Source of the DNA: Solibacillus sp. FSL R7-0668
GTDB taxonomy: Bacteria > Bacillota > Bacilli > Bacillales_A > Planococcaceae
Length of the DNA: 64,000 nt
Assembly (NCBI RefSeq): GCF_038006205.1
Contig: NZ_JBBOUU010000001.1
Coordinates: 3,910,001 to 3,974,000 of the forward strand
Reading direction: 5' to 3'
Under the pieces are notes generated by a model. That model was not told the DNA's origin and ran no database searches. It saw only the letters and a program-made list of their open reading frames with translations. A program made the position numbers and the translations under genes. Below are positions 33,243 through 41,165 of this stretch, piece by piece. Position 1 is the first letter of the stretch, and the number at the start of each line of letters is the position of its first letter.

Positions 33243-35996
33243 ATGGGTTATCAATCTGAAGCACAACTTGAAAAAAATTTACATACACAACTTGTTAATC
33301 AAGGCTATCAACCTATAAAGATTGCAGATTATGATGCACTCCTTACAAACTTTAAGCAGCAGCTTAATGAATTTAATAAGCATAAGTTAGGTGGTCAACC
33401 GTTAACTGATATCGAATTCAAACGGATTTTAACACTCATTGAAGGCAAAAGCATCTATGATTCAGCAAAAATATTGCGTGATAAGCTACTCATTGAGCGT
33501 GAAGATGGTTCACAGTTATATGTAGAACTTATGAATACGAAAGACTGGTGCAAAAACTTATTCCAAGTTACAACGCAAACAACTGTAAAAGGTACATATA
33601 CAAATCGTTATGATGTGACCATTCTTATCAATGGTTTGCCTCTTGTACAAATTGAATTGAAACGACGAGGGCTAGACTTTAAAGAAGCCTTCAATCAGAT
33701 TCAACGTTATCGTCGTCATACGTTTAATGGATTGTACAGATTCTTACAAATTTTTGTTGTAAGTAATGGTGTCGATACGAAGTACTTCTCAAACTCTGAC
33801 TATGACATTCAATATGGTTTTACGTTCTTCTGGACGGATGAAAACAACGAACTCATTACGAACTTACAAAATTTCTCTAGTGCTTTTCTAAAGCCATGCC
33901 ATCTAGCAAAAATGATTAGTCGTTATATGGTTATTAATGATACAGACAAAGCCTTAATGGTTATGCGTCCCTATCAAGTCTATGCAGTTGAAGCACTTGT
34001 TCAACGTGCAACGGAAACAAATAACAATGGATTTATTTGGCATACAACTGGTTCTGGTAAAACCTTAACATCTTTTAAAGCTGGGCAAATCTTAGCAGAT
34101 GAGGAAAGCATTAAAAAGGTGTTCTTCCTTGTTGATCGTCGAGATTTAGACAGTCAAACGATTCAGGAATTTAATAAATTTGAAAAAGGTTCAGTCGACC
34201 GTACAGAAAAAACAGATGTACTAATTAGCCAAATTCAAGACCCTATGCGCAGTTTTATAGTTACAACAATAGATAAGATGAATAATGCAGTTAAAAATCC
34301 TAAATATACAAAAATCATGGAGCCATACAAACAAGAACGTGTTGTATTTATCATTGACGAATGCCACCGTAGTCAATTTGGTGATATGCGAAAAGAAATC
34401 GATCGACATTTTCAAAATGCACAGTACTTCGGATTTACAGGTACGCCACGCTTTATCGAGAACAAGAGCCAAGATGGACGTACAACAGCCGATTTATTCG
34501 AGAAGTGCCTACATCATTACCTCATTAAAGATGCAATTCGCGACGGGAACGTTTTAGGTTTTTCAGTGGAGTACATTCGTACATTTAACGCCCATATTGA
34601 TGAAGCCGATAACACAAAAGTACAGGCAATTGATACAGATGAAGTATGGCATGATGAACGACGTTTAAATCTAGTAGCTGATCATATTATTGATAATCAT
34701 CAGCGACGTGCTAAGAGTAAAGGTTATTGTGCCATGTTCGCAGTAGACTCCATTCCAACATTAATAAAGTATTACGATATTTTCAAATCGAAAAATCACG
34801 ATTTAAAAATTGCTGGTATTTTTTCATATGGGCAAAATGAAGAAAGTGATGGAACAGGTGAACATTCCCGTGAAGCATTAGACCGTATGATTGCAGATTA
34901 TAACAAAATATACGATACTGACTTTTCAACTGAAACATGGGATCGCTATTTTTCTGATGTATCGAAAAAAGTAAAAAATGCACAAGTAGATATCCTACTT
35001 GTCGTAAAAATGTTCCTAACTGGATTTGATAGTAAGCCACTTAATACGTTGTATGTAGATAAAAATATGGTGTACCATGACCTACTTCAAGCCTATAGCC
35101 GTACAAATCGTGTAGAGAAATCGACCAAGCCATATGGTAATATCGTTTGTTATAGAAATTTAAAAGAGAAAACCGATGATGCAATTAAACTATTCTCTAG
35201 AACAGATAATGTTGATACCGTTTTAATGGGTAGCTACGCTGAATACTTAAAAGCATTTAAAGAAGCTGTGAAGAATTTACGTGAGATTGCAGTCATTCCA
35301 GAGGAAGTAGATGAACTCGAGCGCGAAGAAGAAAAGCGCCAATTTATTGTTGCATTTAAAAATGTGACTAAATTACTTCAACGTCTACAGTCATTTTCTG
35401 ATTTTGAATTTGATGAAACAGAACTAACGATTTCACAGCAAACGTATGAAGACTTTAAGAGTAAATACTTTAAGGTATATGAAGATTTTAAACGTAGCGA
35501 AGTACCAAAAGAATCAATTTTACATGACATAGATTTTGAGTTAGAGCTGATGCATACAGATAAAATAAATGTCAGCTACATTTTGAATTTGATTGCAAAC
35601 CTGAACACAGAAAATGAAAAAGAACGTGACAAAGAGATTCGTTTCATCAAACAAGAATTAGATCACGCCTCTGATCCGAAGTTACGTTTGAAAATTGAAC
35701 TAATTAAAGGTTTCTTAGATAAGGTAGCTCCAACATTAGCACCTAATGAATCAGTTATGGATGCTTATAATCGTTATGAAGAAACAATGAGTGAACAAGA
35801 ACTCTCATCATTTGCAAAAGAAGTAGACATTGAAGATAATGTGTTGCGTGAACAAGTATCAACATATGAGTATTCCAGCATAATTGAAAAAAATGCAATT
35901 ATGGATTCTTTATCGGGATCATTCTTAAAGAAAAACAAAACAATTAAAGCTATTACATCATTTATCCGTGACTTTACTGAAAAGTACGGTTCCTAA
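33243..35996 (+). CDS. hsdR: Type I restriction endonuclease subunit R
   Basis: A 917-aa motor/nuclease subunit. The N-terminal PD-(D/E)xK nuclease shows YDVTILINGLPLVQIELKRR near residues 120-140. The helicase has Walker A TTGSGKT near 265 and the DEAD-type box DECHRSQFG near 371. It resembles the EcoR124I (type IC) group. GGAGGTTTTAAAG precedes the ATG. It has its own promoter and terminator, apart from hsdM and hsdS, which allows later expression of the nuclease relative to the methylase. Confidence 0.95.
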   Translation: MGYQSEAQLEKNLHTQLVNQGYQPIKIADYDALLTNFKQQLNEFNKHKLGGQPLTDIEFKRILTLIEGKSIYDSAKILRDKLLIEREDGSQLYVELMNTKDWCKNLFQVTTQTTVKGTYTNRYDVTILINGLPLVQIELKRRGLDFKEAFNQIQRYRRHTFNGLYRFLQIFVVSNGVDTKYFSNSDYDIQYGFTFFWTDENNELITNLQNFSSAFLKPCHLAKMISRYMVINDTDKALMVMRPYQVYAVEALVQRATETNNNGFIWHTTGSGKTLTSFKAGQILADEESIKKVFFLVDRRDLDSQTIQEFNKFEKGSVDRTEKTDVLISQIQDPMRSFIVTTIDKMNNAVKNPKYTKIMEPYKQERVVFIIDECHRSQFGDMRKEIDRHFQNAQYFGFTGTPRFIENKSQDGRTTADLFEKCLHHYLIKDAIRDGNVLGFSVEYIRTFNAHIDEADNTKVQAIDTDEVWHDERRLNLVADHIIDNHQRRAKSKGYCAMFAVDSIPTLIKYYDIFKSKNHDLKIAGIFSYGQNEESDGTGEHSREALDRMIADYNKIYDTDFSTETWDRYFSDVSKKVKNAQVDILLVVKMFLTGFDSKPLNTLYVDKNMVYHDLLQAYSRTNRVEKSTKPYGNIVCYRNLKEKTDDAIKLFSRTDNVDTVLMGSYAEYLKAFKEAVKNLREIAVIPEEVDELEREEEKRQFIVAFKNVTKLLQRLQSFSDFEFDETELTISQQTYEDFKSKYFKVYEDFKRSEVPKESILHDIDFELELMHTDKINVSYILNLIANLNTENEKERDKEIRFIKQELDHASDPKLRLKIELIKGFLDKVAPTLAPNESVMDAYNRYEETMSEQELSSFAKEVDIEDNVLREQVSTYEYSSIIEKNAIMDSLSGSFLKKNKTIKAITSFIRDFTEKYGS

Positions 35997-36010
35997 AACA
36001 ACAAGATTAA

Positions 36011-36035
36011 AGAGCGCAACCACGCGCTCTTTTTT
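36011..36035 (+). terminator. hsdR terminator
   Basis: Stem AGAGCGC/GCGCTCT with T run, 15 bp past the hsdR stop. Its tail touches the first palindrome of the operator array. Confidence 0.85.
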
Positions 36036-36137
36036 GTTATTTTAAAAAATATCACAAAAAAATAAAATTTAGTGTTGATATTTTTTAAAATATCATTTAT
36101 TATTTATTTATCAGCAATGATATATTAAAAAATATCA
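36035..36137. promoter_or_regulatory. Array of three phased palindromes before the half-hsdS/hsdM/hsdS operon
   Basis: Three 20-bp sites of form TGATATTTTnnAAAATATCA: 36035-36054 (one mismatch), 36076-36095 (perfect) and 36118-36137 (one mismatch). Centres are 41 and 42 bp apart, four helical turns. The last ends against the AAGGAGG of the next gene, so binding would block transcription. The cognate protein is not identified. Confidence 0.75.
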
Positions 36138-36149
36138 AGGAGGTGTACG

Positions 36150-36740
36150 ATGAAGCTTTATGAGATTGCCGAATTTACACAAGGTGCATTTGCAAACCGT
36201 TTAGAAACTTTATCAACAGATATTGAAACAACAAAAGTTAAGCCTCTTTCATTAAAAGAGTTTAACGAAACACTTGGTTTAGCTTATCGAATTTCAAATG
36301 AAAAAGATGTAAAAATTACTGTACCGAAAGAAAAATTAGTCCCACAACTGTTAACTGATACGGATAGTCTTGTTTTACACACTCATACGCAAAAAATTGC
36401 GTTGTTACCTGAGAAATATAGTGGTTTATTGTTAACTAATAACTTTATCAAAATTCAATTATCCTGTGTTGTAGACAAAGCCTTTTTTGAGTGGTACTTT
36501 AATGAACACCCTGCCATTCAAAAACAATTAGCCTTTTTAAGTGAAGGGACAGTTAGTTCATTATTGAAACTGTCACATTTGAAAGATTTAGAAATTGAAT
36601 TACCGCCTATCCAACAGCAAATTACAATTGGAAAAATTGCTCAGTTAAAAAAGAAAAAAGAATCATTAATGACTGAGAAAAATGAATTACAGCAACTGTA
36701 TATTCAACAAATGCTAATTCATAGTATGGAAAATAACTAA
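36150..36740 (+). CDS. Half-length HsdS-like specificity protein
   Basis: A 196-aa protein with a single target-recognition-like domain (1-150) and a C-terminal helix pair (PPIQQQITIGKIAQLKKKKES and onward) as in one conserved repeat of HsdS. Full HsdS have two such halves. It starts with MKLYEIAEFTQGAFANRL and is the first gene of an operon with hsdM and hsdS. A half subunit may dimerise to form an alternative specificity or control expression. AAGGAGGTGTACG precedes ATG. Homology to HsdS is by pattern. Confidence 0.72.
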   Translation: MKLYEIAEFTQGAFANRLETLSTDIETTKVKPLSLKEFNETLGLAYRISNEKDVKITVPKEKLVPQLLTDTDSLVLHTHTQKIALLPEKYSGLLLTNNFIKIQLSCVVDKAFFEWYFNEHPAIQKQLAFLSEGTVSSLLKLSHLKDLEIELPPIQQQITIGKIAQLKKKKESLMTEKNELQQLYIQQMLIHSMENN

Positions 36741-36762
36741 TACACTCCTGGAGGAATTAATA

Positions 36763-38316
36763 ATGACGACAAGCGAAAAACAACGCCAGCAACAAGCTGA
36801 ACTGCATAAAAAATTATGGGCAATGGCAAATGACTTACGAGGTCAAATGGATGCCAACGAATTTAAAGATTATATTCTAGGATTAATTTTCTATCGTTAC
36901 CTTTCAGAAAAAGTAGAAGCACGCGCTAACGTGTTACTAAAAGAAGATAATATTTCATTTGCATATGCATGGGAAAACGACGAATATCGTGAAGACTTAG
37001 CAGAATATCTAATCGATGAATTGGGTTATATCGTAGAGCCACAATTTCTATTCTCTCACTTCCTTGAAGAAATCGAAAAAGGGACAAACGGTAACTTTGA
37101 CGTAGAAATGCTTCAAAATGGTGTCAAAGCCATTGAATCTTCTACTTTAGGAACAGATAGCCAAGACGATTTCCAAAACCTATTTGATGATATGGACTTA
37201 ACTTCCTCACGTTTAGGACGTACAGTAAAGGATCGTACGAGCTTAATTAGTAAAGTTATTGTCAATATTGCAGACATTCCATTTTTACAAGACGATGTCG
37301 AAATTGATATTTTAGGCGATGCCTACGAATACATGATTTCTCAATTCGCAGCAAACGCTGGGAAGAAAGCTGGAGAATTCTATACACCACAACAAGTCTC
37401 AAAAATTTTAGCCAAAATCGTCACTGCTGGAAAGTCAGAAATTCGTGATGTATATGATGGTGCTTGTGGTTCAGGTTCATTACTATTACGTGTAGGGAAA
37501 GAAGCGAAAGTACACAAATATTATGGGCAAGAAAAAGTATCAACAACATACAACTTAGCACGTATGAACATGTTGCTACATGATGTTCCTTACCAACGCT
37601 TTGATATTCGTAATGCTGATACATTAGAAGAGCCACAGCATATCGACCAACGTTTTGAAGCAATTGTTGCCAATCCTCCGTACTCTGCTAAATGGAGCGC
37701 AGATGATAAGTTCATGGATGATGAGCGCTTTAGTGCCTATGCAAAACTAGCACCAAAATCTAAGGCAGACTTCGCCTTTATTCAACACTTTATTCATCAA
37801 TTAGATGATAACGGGACAATGGCTGTCGTACTACCACATGGTGTTCTATTCCGTGGTGCAGCAGAAGCATCAATTCGTAAGTATCTAATCGAAGAAAAAA
37901 ACTACTTAGATGCGGTAATCGGATTACCAGCAAATATTTTCTACGGTACAAGTATTCCAACATGTATCCTTGTATTCAAAAAATGTCGTAAAGATGATGA
38001 TAAGGTGTTATTCATTGATGCATCGAATGAATTTGAAAAAGGTAAAAATCAAAACCTTTTATCTGATGAACACGTTGAAAAAATTATTGCAACTTTCCTA
38101 AGTCGTGAAACAATCGATAAGTATTCATACGCAGCTACATTAGCTCAAATCAAAGAAAACGACTACAACTTAAACATCCCTCGCTATGTAGATACATTTG
38201 AAGAAGAAGAACCGATTGATTTACAAGTAGTAGCGCAACGTCTGAAAGAAATTGATAAGGAAATCGCAGAAGTGGATCGTGAGCTAGAGAAGTACTTTAA
38301 GGAGTTGGGAGTTTAA
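36763..38316 (+). CDS. hsdM: Type I DNA methyltransferase subunit M
   Basis: A 517-aa N6-adenine methyltransferase. The N-terminal helical domain contains MANDLRGQMDANEFKDYILG. The AdoMet motif I is DGACGSGSLLL near residue 232 and the catalytic NPPY near 304, with GEFYTPQQVSKILA before them. CTGGAGG precedes the ATG; the gap to the half-hsdS is 22 nt and to hsdS 2 nt. It modifies host DNA together with HsdS. Confidence 0.96.
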   Translation: MTTSEKQRQQQAELHKKLWAMANDLRGQMDANEFKDYILGLIFYRYLSEKVEARANVLLKEDNISFAYAWENDEYREDLAEYLIDELGYIVEPQFLFSHFLEEIEKGTNGNFDVEMLQNGVKAIESSTLGTDSQDDFQNLFDDMDLTSSRLGRTVKDRTSLISKVIVNIADIPFLQDDVEIDILGDAYEYMISQFAANAGKKAGEFYTPQQVSKILAKIVTAGKSEIRDVYDGACGSGSLLLRVGKEAKVHKYYGQEKVSTTYNLARMNMLLHDVPYQRFDIRNADTLEEPQHIDQRFEAIVANPPYSAKWSADDKFMDDERFSAYAKLAPKSKADFAFIQHFIHQLDDNGTMAVVLPHGVLFRGAAEASIRKYLIEEKNYLDAVIGLPANIFYGTSIPTCILVFKKCRKDDDKVLFIDASNEFEKGKNQNLLSDEHVEKIIATFLSRETIDKYSYAATLAQIKENDYNLNIPRYVDTFEEEEPIDLQVVAQRLKEIDKEIAEVDRELEKYFKELGV

Positions 38317-38318
38317 GG

Positions 38319-39506
38319 ATGAATGCACCTAAAGTTAGATTCAAAGATTTCACAGAGGGTTGGAAAGTCATTAAATTAAACAGCTTGATGTCATTTAATA
38401 ATGGCATTAACGCTGAGAAAGACAATTATGGACATGGGCGGAAATTCATTAACGTATTAGATATATTAAATAATAATTTTATAAAATATAAAGATATTAT
38501 TGGTTCTGTATCTGTTTCTGAAAAAGTAGAAAAATCAAACAAAGTTGAATACGGAGACTTATTATTTTTGCGTAGCTCTGAGACTAGAGAAGATGTAGGT
38601 AAAAGTTCTGTTTATTTAGATGAAGATGAGTTTGCATTATTCGGTGGATTTGTTATACGTGGAAAAAAACAAGCTGAATATCACCCATATTTTTTGAAGC
38701 TCAATCTGGAATCACCTAAAGTACGTGACCAAATTAGTACCAAAGCGGGCGGTAGTACACGCTTTAACGTTAGTCAATCTATTTTAAGCTCTATTGAAAT
38801 TAGTATTCCTAGCGAAAGTGAACAAGAAAAAATTGCTGACTTCATAAGTTATTTCGATAAAAAAATCCAACTTCAACAAGAAAAAATAGCCTTGCTGAAA
38901 GAACAGAAAAAAGGTTATATGCAGAAGATTTTTAATCAAGAATTGCGGTTTAAAGATGATATGGGAAAAGATTTTCCACAATGGACAATATCGTTTTTAA
39001 AAGACATTGTTTCAAAAAAGTTTAAAGGAAGCAATGCAGATTATACCGAAGACCCATCTCAAGGAAATTTACTTTTACACAATGAATTTCTTGAACTTGG
39101 TATAAACCCCCTATATGTAAAAAAAGAAAATGATGTTTCTAATAAAAACATTTTGATTTTATGGGATGGTTCTCAAGCAGGTAATATTTATTTTAATAGA
39201 GAAGGTGTACTTGGGTCAACTTTCATTGCATTAGAATTGAATTCAAAAATAAACTCAAACTTTATTGGCCAACAATTGCAATACTTTGAGCCAATTATAA
39301 AACAATCTTGGAGGGAGGGTTCAGGAGTTCCTCACGTTTCAAAAAGCTTTATAGATAGATTTAATGTCAAGATTTGCTGTGAAGAAGAACAACAAAAGAT
39401 TTCAGACTTCTTGAATACGTATGATAAGAAAATTAGCATTGAAAAGTCTTTACTCCTAGAACTTGAAAAACAAAAACAAGCCTTCATGCAACAAATATTT
39501 ATTTAA
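38319..39506 (+). CDS. hsdS: Type I specificity subunit S
   Basis: A 395-aa subunit with two target recognition domains (about 1-160 and 215-360). Each is followed by a conserved helix: EQEKIADFISYFDKKIQLQQ and EQQKISDFLNTYDKKISIEK. It determines the two half-sites of the recognition sequence. GGAGTTTAAGG overlaps the hsdM end. The TRDs differ from each other, so an asymmetric target is expected. The target cannot be read from sequence. Confidence 0.94.
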   Translation: MNAPKVRFKDFTEGWKVIKLNSLMSFNNGINAEKDNYGHGRKFINVLDILNNNFIKYKDIIGSVSVSEKVEKSNKVEYGDLLFLRSSETREDVGKSSVYLDEDEFALFGGFVIRGKKQAEYHPYFLKLNLESPKVRDQISTKAGGSTRFNVSQSILSSIEISIPSESEQEKIADFISYFDKKIQLQQEKIALLKEQKKGYMQKIFNQELRFKDDMGKDFPQWTISFLKDIVSKKFKGSNADYTEDPSQGNLLLHNEFLELGINPLYVKKENDVSNKNILILWDGSQAGNIYFNREGVLGSTFIALELNSKINSNFIGQQLQYFEPIIKQSWREGSGVPHVSKSFIDRFNVKICCEEEQQKISDFLNTYDKKISIEKSLLLELEKQKQAFMQQIFI

Positions 39507-39528
39507 TAAAAAATAAGGGGGTTTCCCA

Positions 39529-40191
39529 ATGAAAAATATTTTCTCCTATAATAGTGATATCGACAAAAATGCTTACATGAATTGGAGAACAAACCGGTTT
39601 GATCATATTCATAATATGCATGTAATAGCGGAAGGATTTATGAATTCTGCAATCTCATTAGCCCAAACATGCTTAAAGGATAATCGTGACAAAAAAGCAG
39701 ATATGTTAATTTTTCCGATACTATTTAATTTAAATCATGGTATCGAAGTATACTTGAAAGCCATGTGTTGGAACTTAAATCAGCTATTAAATAAAACTGA
39801 AACCTTTGAGTCATCTCATAATCTTAAGAGTTTATTAGCGGCAACGAAAAAACTTACAGTAGATTTTGATAACAGGACTGAAGCATTACAATGGTCTTTA
39901 CGGTTAGAAAAATATATTGATGAACTTTACACTAAAATGGAAACTGTCAAAGATAATGGAAAAAAAGTATATGATATTACTTTTGCTCGTTATTCATTAA
40001 CAAGAGATTTGGAGCCCCAATTTTATATTACAGAGCTTAACAACGTTGTTATTGACTTAGAAAACTTTTTACAATTCTTTACTGAGGTATATAAAGATTT
40101 AGACAATATGTCATCTTATTTGTTAGATATATTGGATCAAAGAAATGAACTTAAATCTGAAATGGAATCTGAATATTATTCAAATTTATAA
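39529..40191 (+). CDS. HEPN-like protein at the end of the RM operon
   Basis: A 220-aa all-helical protein. The stretch LNHGIEVYLKAMCWNLN, then SSHNLKSLL about 20 residues on, follows the HEPN layout (acidic helix, then H-N/D-L). The canonical RNase motif RxxxxH is not evident. It lies 22 nt after hsdS, behind GGGGG, and ends 70 bp before attR. It may be an accessory or abortive effector of the RM system; this is inference. Confidence 0.6.
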   Translation: MKNIFSYNSDIDKNAYMNWRTNRFDHIHNMHVIAEGFMNSAISLAQTCLKDNRDKKADMLIFPILFNLNHGIEVYLKAMCWNLNQLLNKTETFESSHNLKSLLAATKKLTVDFDNRTEALQWSLRLEKYIDELYTKMETVKDNGKKVYDITFARYSLTRDLEPQFYITELNNVVIDLENFLQFFTEVYKDLDNMSSYLLDILDQRNELKSEMESEYYSNL

Positions 40192-40208
40192 ATAATATTA
40201 ATTAAAAC

Positions 40209-40238
40209 AGCACCTTCCACACATGTTGGAATGGTGCT
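40209..40238 (-). terminator. Hairpin between the RM operon and rlmH
   Basis: Arms AGCACC(T)TCCACA and near-complement with TTTTAATT in the minus direction. It serves rlmH after insertion and probably the convergent cassette operon. Confidence 0.7.
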
Positions 40239-40259
40239 GCATCTATTTTCAGAAAAAAC

Positions 40260-40285
40260 CGCACTTACTTATGATACGGTTCACC
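40260..40285. repeat. attR direct repeat, 3' end of rlmH
   Basis: Begins CGCACTTACTTATGATACGG; differs from attL at two of 26 positions. On the minus strand it encodes EPYHK and the rlmH stop. Confidence 0.9.
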
Positions 40286-40744
40286 CTTAATAATCCGAAA
40301 ACTGCGATAAATCTGCTCCACAAGCACTAGCTTCATTAGCTGATGTGGCAGTGTCATCTTGCCGAAGCATAGCTTTTCGTCCGCGCGCTTCAATACTTCA
40401 TCATGCAAGCCTAGTGAGCCGCCAATGACAAAGGCTATTTTACTTTTGCCATACGTCATCAGTCCATCCAAATCTGCGGCCATTTCTTCACTCGTTTTCA
40501 TTTTGCCATCAAGTGCCAGGGCAATGACATAGGTCCCGTCATGAATCTTAGCTAAAATACGCTCGCCTTCCTTACGCTTTACCATATCCATTTCGATTTC
40601 ACTTAATGTTTCTGGCGCCTTTTCATCAGGCACCTCCACTAAATCGATTTTCGCATAGCCACCTAGACGCTTTACGTATTCATCGATGCCCATCTTTAAA
40701 TACTTTTCTTTCAATTTACCGACAGAGATGATTGTAATATTCAC
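40265..40744 (-). CDS. rlmH: 23S rRNA pseudouridine-1915 N3-methyltransferase
   Basis: A 159-aa SPOUT methyltransferase (orfX/yydA), full length, with [29 protein letters not shown] and the C-terminus [13 protein letters not shown]. It methylates pseudouridine 1915 in helix 69 on the assembled ribosome. The start is GTG at 40744 behind AAAGGTGG. Its last codons are the integration site of the SCC-like island and are kept intact. A DnaA box overlaps its translation initiation region. Confidence 0.97.
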   Translation of the reverse strand: MNITIISVGKLKEKYLKMGIDEYVKRLGGYAKIDLVEVPDEKAPETLSEIEMDMVKRKEGERILAKIHDGTYVIALALDGKMKTSEEMAADLDGLMTYGKSKIAFVIGGSLGLHDEVLKRADEKLCFGKMTLPHQLMKLVLVEQIYRSFRIIKGEPYHK

Positions 40745-40834
40745 AACTTATCCACCTTTACATTCCATTTACAAACAAGTTATCCACAAAAGTTATCCAC
40801 ATATTCACAGTTGATATCCATATATTGTGTAAAG

Positions 40835-40999
40835 TTATTTACTTGATACAATATATGTTGCTTGCTGTTCACAGTAAGAACAAGCTGTTGATAACTTTTT
40901 GTCTTCTTTTAAAAATTCCATTATTGGGTATTCTCCCGTTTGTGCCACATGCATATCTAAAGCATGGTCTATATGGGTTTCACAGCTATAATTTGTCAT
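40835..40999 (-). CDS. CxxH/CxxC zinc-binding small protein (YyzF-like)
   Basis: A 54-aa protein with CETH near the start and CSYCEQ near the end, the pattern of the CxxH/CxxC family found next to rlmH in Bacillales. The ATG at 40999 has GAAGGATT upstream; an extended frame adds a Lys-rich leader without ribosome site. Function unknown. Confidence 0.8.
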   Translation of the reverse strand: MTNYSCETHIDHALDMHVAQTGEYPIMEFLKEDKKLSTACSYCEQQATYIVSSK

Positions 41000-41084
41000 T
41001 TTGTAATCCTTCTTTCTTTTCTGAAATTTCCACAAACTTATTCACAATTTCAAAGATGTTATCCACAATCCATTGTAACAAACT

Positions 41085-41126
41085 AAAAACAGGTAGAAAA
41101 GAAAAGCCTTTTTTCTTCTCTACCTG
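41085..41126 (-). terminator. htrC terminator
   Basis: Stem AGGTAGAGAAGAAA and near-complement with TTTTTAG in the minus direction, 40 bp past the htrC stop. Confidence 0.75.
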
Positions 41127-41165
41127 CTGTGAGTAATTGTTTAAATGTATTCAGTTATCCACAAA

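Larger units (their letters stand above)
19266..40285. mobile_element. SCC-like integrated cassette at the 3' end of rlmH
   Basis: A 21-kb island between 26-bp direct repeats, one being the 3' end of rlmH. It carries a large serine recombinase (25766-27394), a Cch-like DUF927 ATPase, a DUF1643 protein, a RadC-type protein and a type I RM locus. In Staphylococcus, SCC elements use serine recombinases Ccr to insert at exactly this codon position of rlmH (orfX). Composition is more AT-rich than the flanks. Three internal terminal-repeat copies and two recombinase remnants suggest a composite structure. Calling it SCC-like rests on site, recombinase class and gene set together. Confidence 0.88.
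40748..41163. promoter_or_regulatory. DnaA-box cluster around rlmH
   Basis: TTATCCACA occurs at 40780, 40793, 41059 and 41155 (starts), TTATCCACC at 40748 and TTATTCACA at 41038, all on the + strand. B. subtilis has a DnaA-box cluster at the rlmH homologue yydA, outside oriC. The cluster probably titrates DnaA or regulates rlmH. Confidence 0.75.

Noticed and set aside
33103-33288. 61-aa minus ORF opposite the hsdR start
   Set aside because: Covers the divergent promoters and the hsdR start; no ribosome site.
19312-40191. Prophage interpretation of the island
   Set aside because: RadC and Mor-like proteins occur in phages, but no capsid, tail, terminase or lysis genes are present.
33243-40191. 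BREX- or DISARM-like reading of the methylase region
   Set aside because: HsdR, HsdM and HsdS are standard type I subunits; no PglZ, BrxC/L or DrmA/B was seen.
40748-41163. Chromosomal origin at the DnaA-box cluster
   Set aside because: dnaA/dnaN and an unwinding region are not here; the cluster fits the known non-origin cluster at this gene.
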